Shown one piece after another: positions 8,401 to 14,076 of a stretch of DNA of 15,337 nt. The position numbers and the translations under genes were made by a program. Below the pieces are notes generated by a model. The model saw only the letters and a program-made list of their open reading frames with translations, was not told the origin of the DNA and ran no database searches. Positions within the stretch are counted from its first letter, which is position 1. Every line of letters starts with the position of its first letter. Origin of the DNA: JABCPE02 sp963518845 (GTDB lineage: Bacteria > Bacteroidota > Bacteroidia > Flavobacteriales > Weeksellaceae); contig CAUQKV010000034.1 in the NCBI GenBank assembly GCA_963518845.1, forward strand, positions 1 to 15,337, given 5' to 3'.

Positions 8401-9749
8401 TTACATCAGAAGATGAAAACGGAAACAAAACTGAAGTGGTTGTATCTCGTTCTACGGAGTTCCGTTTAGTGGCTGATAATGAAGCAAGAACGCCTATCAT
8501 GGTGGCAAACATCCCTTATGGTGCGGTTCTTTCTGTGAAGCCAGGTGATAAAGTGAAAAAAGGAGATCTCATCTGTAAATGGGATCCATATAACGCCGTT
8601 ATCATCGCGGAAACTACAGGTAAGATAGAATACGAAGATATCATCCAAGGTAGAACTTTCCAATTGGAAATAGACGAGCAGACAGGTTTCGAGGAGAAAG
8701 TAATTTCCGAATCAAGAGACAAAAAAGCCGTTCCTACATTGAGAGTGGTAGATTCTAAAGGTGTAGAGCAAAAAGCTTACAACTTGCCAGTAGGAGCTCA
8801 CTTGATGGTAAATGACGGAGAAAAAATCAAAGCTGGTAAAATCTTGATAAAAATCCCTAGAAAATCTGCAAAAGCAGGGGATATCACGGGAGGTCTACCG
8901 AGAGTTACCGAATTGTTCGAAGCTAGAAATCCTTCTAACCCAGCTGTAGTAACAGAGATAGATGGAGTGGTATCTTACGGAAAAATCAAGCGTGGTAACA
9001 GAGAGCTTATCGTAGAGTCTAGAACAGGAGAAATTAGAAAATATCTAGTGAAGCTTTCTAGCCAGATTATCGTTCAGGAAAATGACTTCGTGAGAGCAGG
9101 AGATCCGCTTTCTGATGGAGCAATCACGCCAGACGATATCCTAGCAATCAAAGGGCCTACTGCGGTTCAGGAATACATCGTGAACGAAATCCAAGAGGTA
9201 TACCGTCTTCAAGGGGTGAAAATCGATGACAAACACTTTGAAATCATCGTAAGACAGATGATGACAAAAGTGGAAATCGTAGATGCAGGAGATACTCAGT
9301 TCTTAGAAGGAAGCCTTGAACACAAACTAGATTTCATCGAAGAAAACGACAGAGTATTCGGACTGAAAGTAGTTGTAGATTCAGGAGATTCTAAAGAATT
9401 GAAACCAGGACAGATGATTACAGCAAGAGAGCTGAGAGATGAAAACTCTAAACTGAAGAGAGAAGATTTACAACTGGTACAAGTGAGAGAAGCGCTTACA
9501 GCGACCGCAAATCCAGTGCTTCAGGGTATTACGAGAGCAGCTCTTCAGACAAAATCATTCATGTCTGCGGCATCATTCCAGGAAACTACGAAAGTACTAA
9601 ACGAAGCGGCTGTTTCTGGTAAAGTAGATGAGCTGAACGGTCTGAAAGAAAATGTAATCGTAGGACACAGAATCCCTGCGGGTACGGGTCTGAAAGACTA
9701 CCAGAACATCATCGTAGGTTCTAACAGAGAGTTTGAAGATATTAAATAA
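5484..9749 (+). CDS. rpoC: DNA-directed RNA polymerase subunit beta'
   Basis: The beta' subunit supplies the Mg2+-binding active site, bridge helix and trigger loop of RNA polymerase. The 1421-residue length is normal. The N-terminal zinc finger has C63, C65, C78 and C81. The catalytic N-A-D-F-D-G-D motif places the three metal-binding aspartates at D474, D476 and D478. The bridge helix lies near 780-812 (G-L-A-D-T-A-L-K-T-A-D-A-G-Y). The second zinc site has C821, C895, C902 and C905. The trigger loop contains L939, R940 and H943. It ends with the conserved H-R-I-P-A-G-T-G helix-turn region near the C-terminus. The start is the ATG after an A-rich stretch (no SD), 71 bp after rpoB. A long hairpin follows the stop. 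There is no frameshift or missing catalytic residue. Confidence 0.99.
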   Translation: MSNKNKTSRFSKITIGLASPESILQESKGEVLKPETINYRTHKPERDGLFCEKIFGPVKDYECACGKYKRIRYKGIVCDRCGVEVTEKKVRRERIGHINLVVPIAHIWYFRSLPNKIGYLLGLPSKKLDMIIYYERYVVIQQGIAKKADGSDFDEMEFLTEEEYLDVLDSIPAENQYLDDSDPNKFIAKMGAEAIEDLLKRIDLDELSYDLRHKAHNETSKQRRTEALKRLSVVEALRGANTRMINRPEWMVMRVLPVTPPELRPLVPLDGGRFATSDLNDLYRRVIIRNNRLKRLMEIKAPEVILRNEKRMLQEAVDSLFDNTRKSSAVKSESNRPLKSLSDSLKGKQGRFRQNLLGKRVDYSARSVIVVGPELQLHECGIPKDMAAELYKPFIIRKLIERGIVKTVKSAKRIIDRKEPVVYDILENVMKGHPVLLNRAPTLHRLGIQAFQPKMIEGKAIQLHPLVTTAFNADFDGDQMAVHLPLGPEAILEAQLLMLGSQNILNPANGSPITVPSQDMVLGLYFMTKEAHSTDDYKVKGEGLVFYSPEEAEIAYAEGKASLNAKVKCRLTLKENGELVTKLIPTTVGRILFNQIVPKEVGYIDTLLTKKSLRDVIGTILAETDFPTTVKFLDDMKNLGYMNAFKGGLSFSLADIVVPEEKKQMIAQAVETVDGIKDNYNMGLITDTERYNQVIDVWTNTNAGLTEMIMSRMKTDQGGFNSVYMMLDSGARGSKEQIRQLSGMRGLMAKPQKAGSTGAEIIENPIVANFKEGLSILEYFISTHGARKGLADTALKTADAGYLTRRLVDVAQDVIITEDDCGTLRGVEVSPLKKNDEIVEKLSERILGRVSLHDVYDPETDELIVAADQIISEALAKKIEDAGIETVEVRSPLSCEAKKGICARCYGRNLATGKMIHMGEAVGVIAAQSIGEPGTQLTLRTFHQGGTAGNVSVNPSITARRDGIVEMDEVRTITSEDENGNKTEVVVSRSTEFRLVADNEARTPIMVANIPYGAVLSVKPGDKVKKGDLICKWDPYNAVIIAETTGKIEYEDIIQGRTFQLEIDEQTGFEEKVISESRDKKAVPTLRVVDSKGVEQKAYNLPVGAHLMVNDGEKIKAGKILIKIPRKSAKAGDITGGLPRVTELFEARNPSNPAVVTEIDGVVSYGKIKRGNRELIVESRTGEIRKYLVKLSSQIIVQENDFVRAGDPLSDGAITPDDILAIKGPTAVQEYIVNEIQEVYRLQGVKIDDKHFEIIVRQMMTKVEIVDAGDTQFLEGSLEHKLDFIEENDRVFGLKVVVDSGDSKELKPGQMITARELRDENSKLKREDLQLVQVREALTATANPVLQGITRAALQTKSFMSAASFQETTKVLNEAAVSGKVDELNGLKENVIVGHRIPAGTGLKDYQNIIVGSNREFEDIK

Positions 9750-9763
9750 AAATAAACGAAATT

Positions 9764-9816
9764 AAAATTTGAGGTTTGAAATAAATTTAATATCTTCACA
9801 CCTCGAATTTTTAATA
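9764..9816 (+). terminator. Terminator-like hairpin after rpoC
   Basis: The arm AAAATTTGAGGTTTGAA (9764-9780) pairs with TTCACACCTCGAATTTT (9795-9811), giving 17 positions with one mismatch and one G-U pair around a 14-nt AT-rich loop, followed by a short T run and AT-rich sequence. It starts 15 bp after the rpoC stop. The T tract is short, so it may be a partial terminator or a processing/stabilising 3' structure that lets some transcription reach the DUF3467 gene. Confidence 0.75.
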
Positions 9817-9848
9817 ATAGTATTAACCAATAAAAAAATAAAATAAAA

Positions 9849-10154
9849 ATGGACAATAATCAAAACCAAGACCCAAACAACATTAACATTCAATTAAACG
9901 AAATGGTAGCAGCTGGTGCATATGCTAACTTGGCATTAGTAAACCACTCTCCATCAGAATTTGTTTTAGATTTTATTCAAATCATGCCAGGAGTTCAGCA
10001 GGCTCAGGTAAGAAGTAGAGTTATCTTAGCTCCACTTCACGCAAAGAGAGTTCTTGCAGCTCTTCAACAAAATATCCAAAGCTACGAACAACAGTTTGGA
10101 GAAATCAAAGAAGTTGAGCCTTTCGTATTAGGAGGAAACAACGCTCAGGCTTAA
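9849..10154 (+). CDS. DUF3467 domain protein
   Basis: A 101-residue soluble protein. After a polar Asn/Gln-rich N-terminus (1-15), the core (about 16-92) matches the DUF3467 pattern: a beta-rich Y-A-N-L-A-L-V-N-H-S-P-S-E-F-V-L-D-F segment, then P-G-V-Q-Q-A-Q-V-R-S-R-V-I-L, then P-L-H-A-K-R-V-L-A-A-L and a helix beginning Q-Q-N-I-Q-S-Y-E. Its biochemical role is not established. A gene of this family directly downstream of rpoC is a recurrent arrangement in Bacteroidota, as far as I recall, which hints at a transcription-linked or growth-linked role; that link is inference. It lies 99 bp after rpoC beyond a terminator-like hairpin, with no clear -7 box of its own, and a strong terminator follows. 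The ATG is preceded by an A-rich tract (no SD). Confidence 0.9.
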   Translation: MDNNQNQDPNNINIQLNEMVAAGAYANLALVNHSPSEFVLDFIQIMPGVQQAQVRSRVILAPLHAKRVLAALQQNIQSYEQQFGEIKEVEPFVLGGNNAQA

Positions 10155-10180
10155 GATTTGTAAGCATAAAAATTGACAAT

Positions 10181-10216
10181 AAATCCCACTCTTTTGAAGT
10201 GGGATTTTTGTTTTTG
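10181..10216 (+). terminator. Rho-independent terminator after the DUF3467 gene
   Basis: A perfect 10-bp stem, AAATCCCACT (10181-10190) with AGTGGGATTT (10198-10207), a 7-nt loop and a T-rich tail (TTTTTGTTTTTG). This is the clearest terminator in the window, 27 bp after the stop codon. Confidence 0.95.
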
Positions 10217-10247
10217 CTAAAAAAGTTCTTACTAATCACTATATTTG
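10211..10247 (+). promoter_or_regulatory. Promoter of the small membrane protein gene
   Basis: The -7 box TATATTTG (10240-10247) matches TAnnTTTG exactly. A TTTTTG at 10211-10216 gives a TTG spaced 23 bp upstream, at the long end of the 17-23 bp range reported for flavobacterial promoters. The start codon lies 21 bp after the -7 box, so the leader would be short. Confidence 0.65.
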
Positions 10248-10268
10248 TAGTATTATAAAATTACCAAA

Positions 10269-10637
10269 ATGAGAAGAAATTACTCACTATACTTTAGTAT
10301 TTGGTGTTTGCTGTGTGTTATCCTCGCACCAATTATAGTAGTTACCAATCTTTTTTATTCCAGTTTTTATAATTCAACCTTGGTAGAAATTATTTGTGGA
10401 GGGATTTTTGTCACGGCTTATGTATTGTTTCCTTTGTTTTTTATCTATCAGATTATCACGCATATAAGAATCAATTTTATGTATCAGAATACTATGCGAA
10501 AGAGAATTAAAAAGAGAACAACGGAATTTACAATCTCTATAATTACTTTTGTGGTGCTGCTTGTCAGTATTTTATTCTATATAGGACTTTATTGGCTGGT
10601 GGATAGAGCGGTTACAAACACTTATAGGAACGCATAA
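10269..10637 (+). CDS. Small integral membrane protein, unknown function
   Basis: 122 residues, no family recognised. Three strongly hydrophobic segments are visible at about 8-30, 40-63 and 88-112. The positive stretch between the second and third (R-K-R-I-K-K-R, about 78-84) suggests that this loop is cytoplasmic. Two cysteines lie in the first helix and one in the second; there is no lipobox or cleavable signal. It has its own promoter, and the upstream terminator separates it from the rpoBC cluster, so it is probably monocistronic. It converges on the radical SAM gene. The start is the first ATG after the promoter. The reading frame and hydrophobic pattern support a real gene, but nothing shows its function. 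Confidence 0.7.
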   Translation: MRRNYSLYFSIWCLLCVILAPIIVVTNLFYSSFYNSTLVEIICGGIFVTAYVLFPLFFIYQIITHIRINFMYQNTMRKRIKKRTTEFTISIITFVVLLVSILFYIGLYWLVDRAVTNTYRNA

Positions 10638-10660
10638 AGGTTTAACAAAAACAGAAAACA

Positions 10661-10693
10661 ATGAAAATAAGACCTATTATCTCTAGCGAATAG
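10661..10693 (+). pseudogene. Possible short 5' gene remnant (10 codons)
   Basis: An ATG followed by ten codons (M-K-I-R-P-I-I-S-S-E) and TAG, preceded by an A-rich tract of the type used for translation starts here. The M-K-I-R-P opening resembles the first strand of many GNAT acetyltransferases, but nothing of such a domain follows; the convergent radical SAM gene ends 3 bp later. It may be a leftover from a deletion, or simply chance. Confidence 0.15.
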
Positions 10694-10695
10694 AA

Positions 10696-11643
10696 TTAAA
10701 GTTTAAACAAAGCTCCCTGCACGATGCCTCTTTTCTCTAATTCTTTTTCTATGAGGCTTTGTATCTGGTTTTTCTTTAGTCCCCATTTGGGTGCGATGAG
10801 CATTTCGGTATCAGACACAGCGAAAAGCCTTTGTATCACGATATCAGGGCGAAGCAGCGGAAGCAGTTCGCAGAGCAAATTGATGTATTCTTCCAAAGTG
10901 AAAAGCTTGAAAGGCTCTCTTTTGTATTTTACGCCCATGATAGAACCTTTGACAATGTGCAGATTATGAAATTTTACGAATTTTATTTGAGGATATTTGT
11001 TGATTTCTTCGGCATATTGCAAAATCATTTCCCGCGACTCGTTCGGCAGCCCTAAAATACAATGAACGCATACATTCAGCGGCGTATTTTTCAGCAGTTC
11101 CATTGCTTTTTCAAAATCTTGGTGCGTGCATCCGCGGTTGATTTCTGCAAGAGTAGAATTGTGGACGGACTCTATTCCCAGTTCCAAATCCACCTCCAAA
11201 CCACACTCGCAGTAGCTTTCCAGAAGTTTTATTTTCTCGCTGTCTATGCAGTCTGGGCGTGTTCCCACGGACAGTCCTACAATGTTTTCGGTGTTTATTT
11301 TCAGGGCTTCATCGTACAGCATTTTTAGTTCATCGACCGAAGCGTAAGTGTTAGAATTTGGCTGAAAATAAATGATGAATTTTTCTGCTTTATAGCTTTC
11401 TATGGCGTTTTTCATGCCGTGGTTCAGCTGCTCTCGGAAGTTGTCCAAATCCTTTGGGACAGGCGTGAAAGATTCTACATTACAGTAGGAACAACCGCCA
11501 AATCCCTTCGAGCCGTCACGATTGGGACAGGTAAAACCAGCATCTACAATGACTTTATAGACTTTCTGTCCATTGAATTTTTGTTTTAGATAAGCACCAT
11601 AATAGTTGTAGTTTTTTTCTCCGAAAGCTAAATTTTTTTTCAT
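10696..11643 (-). CDS. TIGR01212-family (YhcC-like) radical SAM protein
   Basis: A 315-residue radical SAM protein. The cluster motif, counted from the ATG at 11643, is C39-x11-C51-x2-C54 within F-T-C-P-N-R-D-G...G-G-C-S-Y-C, the spacing typical of TIGR01212/YhcC and distinct from the usual CX3CX2C. Other family blocks follow: S-V-G-T-R-P-D-C, L-E-L-G-I-E-S and H-C-I-L-G-L-P. It should bind a [4Fe-4S] cluster and cleave S-adenosylmethionine; the substrate of this family is not firmly known. The frame stays open to a TTG at 11661, but that TTG is the end of an exact -7 box, so it would not be transcribed. I therefore choose ATG 11643. The gene converges with the small membrane protein gene and is divergent from the ABC operon. 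It is less AT-biased than the flanking small genes. Confidence 0.93.
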   Translation of the reverse strand: MKKNLAFGEKNYNYYGAYLKQKFNGQKVYKVIVDAGFTCPNRDGSKGFGGCSYCNVESFTPVPKDLDNFREQLNHGMKNAIESYKAEKFIIYFQPNSNTYASVDELKMLYDEALKINTENIVGLSVGTRPDCIDSEKIKLLESYCECGLEVDLELGIESVHNSTLAEINRGCTHQDFEKAMELLKNTPLNVCVHCILGLPNESREMILQYAEEINKYPQIKFVKFHNLHIVKGSIMGVKYKREPFKLFTLEEYINLLCELLPLLRPDIVIQRLFAVSDTEMLIAPKWGLKKNQIQSLIEKELEKRGIVQGALFKL

Positions 11644-11658
11644 TTCAAAAAAATTTCT

Positions 11659-11666
11659 CAAATTTA
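11659..11666 (-). promoter_or_regulatory. -7 box for the radical SAM gene
   Basis: On the minus strand this reads TAAATTTG, an exact TAnnTTTG match, 15 bp before the ATG at 11643. No TTG is seen 17-23 bp further upstream. It would place transcription start near 11651-11654 and rules against the upstream TTG codon as the translation start. Confidence 0.5.
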
Positions 11667-11707
11667 AGCATTAATAAGTTTATAATATTTAGAAAAATAT
11701 TTGTTTA

Positions 11708-11720
11708 TTTTGTAACAAAA
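11708..11720. promoter_or_regulatory. Palindrome upstream of the ABC operon, possible operator
   Basis: TTTTGT-A-ACAAAA is a perfect 6+1+6 inverted repeat ending 36 bp before the ABC ATPase start and overlapping a near-consensus -7 element (TATTTTG, 11706-11712). It sits in the short divergent region shared with the radical SAM gene. It could be a repressor site; no regulator gene is in the window. Confidence 0.3.
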
Positions 11721-11756
11721 CGAAAAAAAGAATACTAATTCAGAAAATCAAAAACA

Positions 11757-12665
11757 ATGCTGAGAGCAAAAAACATCACTAAAACCTACGATGCAGGCAA
11801 GAAAATCGCTTTGCAGGATTTTAGCATACAAGTTCCACAAGGCAGTATTTATGGGCTTCTCGGCCCTAATGGTGCAGGAAAAACTTCATTCATCAGAATT
11901 ATCAATCAGATTACCAAGCCAGACAGTGGCGAAATATTCATCAATGGCAAACCTTTGGAAATCAGTCATATCCGTGAGGTGGGATACATGCCAGAAGAGA
12001 GAGGTCTGTATAAAAATATGACAATAGGCGACCAGCTGATGTATTTCGGTGAGCTGAAAGGAATGTCTAAAAATGATATACTTGCAGAGTCCAAACATTG
12101 GTTTGAGAAACTAGAAATAGACCAGTGGTGGAAGAAAAAACTCTCCGAGCTGTCCAAAGGAATGGCGCAGAAAATACAATTTGTAGTGACCGTGCTGCAC
12201 CGCCCAAAACTGCTGATTTTAGATGAGCCGTTTTCTGGATTTGACCCTGTGAATGCCAATCTGATAAAAGACCAGATTTTGGATTTAAAAGCCCAAGGGA
12301 CAACCATCATCCTCTCCACCCACCGAATGGAAAGTGTGGAAGAACTCTGTGATTCCGTGGCTTTGGTTCATCAGTCGCGAAAGGTTTTGGATGGCAGAAT
12401 TTCGGAAGTGAAAGAGAAATTTAAGCAAAATTTATTTGAAATTGTCATTTCGGAGGCGAGTCTGGATGCATTTAATTCATTTAAAACTAAAAATGAACTT
12501 TTTAATGAAAAACTGGATGAAAATTTTATTCATTTTGAAATAAAAAACAGCATGAGCCAGAGAGAACTCCTCCAAGAGCTTCTGAATATCGGGAAAATCG
12601 TAGAATTTAAGGAAAAAATCCCAACGATGAACGAGGTGTTCATCGCCGCAGTAAAAGGAATATAA
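11757..12665 (+). CDS. ABC transporter ATP-binding protein, NatA/YhaQ type
   Basis: A 302-residue cytoplasmic ATPase. Walker A G-P-N-G-A-G-K-T-S is at 36-44, the signature L-S-K-G-M at 132-136, Walker B L-L-I-L-D-E-P at 152-158 with catalytic E157, the D-loop G-F-D at 161-163, and the switch histidine at H189 (L-S-T-H). The Q-loop position carries G-Y-M-P-E-E-R-G (76-83), with E80 instead of glutamine, as in the NatA/YhaQ branch. A C-terminal extension (about 215-302) ending in P-T-M-N-E-V-F-I-A-A-V is the DUF4162-like tail of this branch. All motifs are intact. The permease gene begins 18 bp downstream, so the pair should form one exporter. NatA-NatB of Bacillus exports Na+; the substrate here cannot be read from sequence. 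Confidence 0.93.
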   Translation: MLRAKNITKTYDAGKKIALQDFSIQVPQGSIYGLLGPNGAGKTSFIRIINQITKPDSGEIFINGKPLEISHIREVGYMPEERGLYKNMTIGDQLMYFGELKGMSKNDILAESKHWFEKLEIDQWWKKKLSELSKGMAQKIQFVVTVLHRPKLLILDEPFSGFDPVNANLIKDQILDLKAQGTTIILSTHRMESVEELCDSVALVHQSRKVLDGRISEVKEKFKQNLFEIVISEASLDAFNSFKTKNELFNEKLDENFIHFEIKNSMSQRELLQELLNIGKIVEFKEKIPTMNEVFIAAVKGI

Positions 12666-12683
12666 ACTAATACCGAAAAACAA

Positions 12684-13943
12684 ATGAAAAATATAATCCT
12701 AATCGCTAAAAGAGAGTTTTTTACCCAAGTAAAAAAGAAATCTTTCATCATTCTTACCCTTCTCACGCCGCTTCTGATTATTGTTTTTGGAGGTGTGGTT
12801 TCGCTGATGTTTCAGGCGAATGAAACACAGATGCAGATAAGTGTCATCGACAAAAGCGGTCTGTTCAAAGACAAGCTGAAATCGGATCAAAATATCCGTT
12901 ATATTTTTTCTTCGGAGGAGACAGAGAAATCTTTGATAAAGGCTTTGGAAACCACGGAGGAAATGAATGCGGTCATGATTATTCCTAAAAAAGAAATCCA
13001 TGAGCTGGAAAACAGCATAGAAGTTTTGACCAATAAAAACCTTAGCAACGAGGCGAGAAAAAATATTGCAGGAAATATTTCGGAAATCATCAAGGCAGAG
13101 AAAATCAATGCATTAGGAATCGGCACTGCGCAGATAGAGGATTTGAACAAGGGAGTTAATCTTCATGTAGTCAATATTTTAGAGAAAGAAAAGAAACAGG
13201 ATAGTTTCCTTGTCGGCGTGAAATCTGGACTGAGTATGTTCCTGATGTACTGCGTATTTACTTTCATCATGATGTATGGTATCCGTGTGATGCGTAGTGT
13301 TTTGGAGGAGAAAAACAACAGAGTGGTGGAAATTCTGATTTCTTCGGTGAAGCCTTTTGAGCTGATGATGGGGAAAATCTTGGGCGTTACAGGAGTGGCG
13401 CTGGTGCAGTTCGGGGTGTGGGTGGTGATGATATTTGCTTCTGTGATGACTCTCGGTTCATCTAATGTAGGAATGGTAAGTGGCGTAGCCGAAGTGCAGA
13501 TGGTTTTATCGGCTCTTTCGCAGATAAATTACGGGCTGATTCTTTTTGTGTTTGTGATTTATTTCTTATTGGGATATTTATTTTACAGTGCGATGTATGC
13601 AGCGATTGGCTCTGCGGTGGATAACGAAACTGAGACCCAGCAGTTTACATTGTTTGCAATTTTACCGATGATGCTTGGTTTTTATGGCAGTATCACGATA
13701 ATGAATAATCCAGACGGGCCGATGAGTTTCTGGTTGTCTATGATCCCCTTCACTTCGCCGATTGCGATGCTGGCGAGAATACCGTTCGATGTTCCTGTAT
13801 GGGAGCTGGTGTTGTCCATTGGGATTTTGCTGGTTTCTACGCTGGTAATGGTTTTCATTGCTTCTAAAATCTACCGAGTGGGAATCCTAATGTATGGAAA
13901 TAAAGTCACCCTGAAAGAACTTTGGAAATGGCTGAAAAACTAA
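12684..13943 (+). CDS. ABC-2 type permease, NatB/YhaP type
   Basis: A 419-residue membrane partner of the preceding ATPase. It opens with a positively charged segment and a first membrane helix (21-43). A hydrophilic extracytoplasmic domain (about 44-176) follows, then a cluster of further helices: about 182-200, 230-258, 278-306, 318-340, 343-365 and 373-395. The segment E-E-K-N-N-R-V-V-E-I-L-I-S-S-V at 208-222, just after helix 2, is the hallmark coupling region of NatB/YhaP-type ABC-2 permeases. The single large loop between helices 1 and 2 and the six-helix C-terminal block fit ABC2_membrane_3. Start: ATG after an A-rich tract, 18 bp past the ATPase stop. It forms an exporter with that ATPase; substrate unknown. 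Confidence 0.92.
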   Translation: MKNIILIAKREFFTQVKKKSFIILTLLTPLLIIVFGGVVSLMFQANETQMQISVIDKSGLFKDKLKSDQNIRYIFSSEETEKSLIKALETTEEMNAVMIIPKKEIHELENSIEVLTNKNLSNEARKNIAGNISEIIKAEKINALGIGTAQIEDLNKGVNLHVVNILEKEKKQDSFLVGVKSGLSMFLMYCVFTFIMMYGIRVMRSVLEEKNNRVVEILISSVKPFELMMGKILGVTGVALVQFGVWVVMIFASVMTLGSSNVGMVSGVAEVQMVLSALSQINYGLILFVFVIYFLLGYLFYSAMYAAIGSAVDNETETQQFTLFAILPMMLGFYGSITIMNNPDGPMSFWLSMIPFTSPIAMLARIPFDVPVWELVLSIGILLVSTLVMVFIASKIYRVGILMYGNKVTLKELWKWLKN

Positions 13944-13987
13944 ATTTGGTTTTTCTAAAATCAGGAATATTATTATTAAAGTCTTAG

Positions 13988-14032
13988 TTCATTCAAAAAA
14001 TTATATTTTTATAATTCATTCAAATATAATTT
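13988..14032. repeat. Direct repeat flanking an A/T hairpin after the permease gene
   Basis: TTCATTCAAA occurs at 13988-13997 and again at 14015-14024, 27 bp apart. Between and overlapping them lies a perfect inverted repeat, AATTATA (13999-14005) and TATAATT (14010-14016), with a TTTT loop. The hairpin has no G-C pairs, so it is a poor terminator. Its role is unknown; it may be a regulatory site for the downstream gene. Confidence 0.4.
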
Positions 14033-14076
14033 AAAGAATATTTACTATATTTAAGTTCTTCAAAAACCTTTTTAAA

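Noticed and set aside
5577..8722. Several 61-93 codon minus-strand frames inside rpoC
   Set aside because: They are compositional shadows of the rpoC coding frame with no motif, start context or promoter.
10724..11328. Plus-strand frames of 74-88 codons opposite the radical SAM gene
   Set aside because: Antisense shadows of a gene with intact family motifs on the other strand.
11791..13150. Alternative-frame and antisense frames over the ABC ATPase and permease genes
   Set aside because: All overlap well-supported coding sequence and show no domain or start signal.
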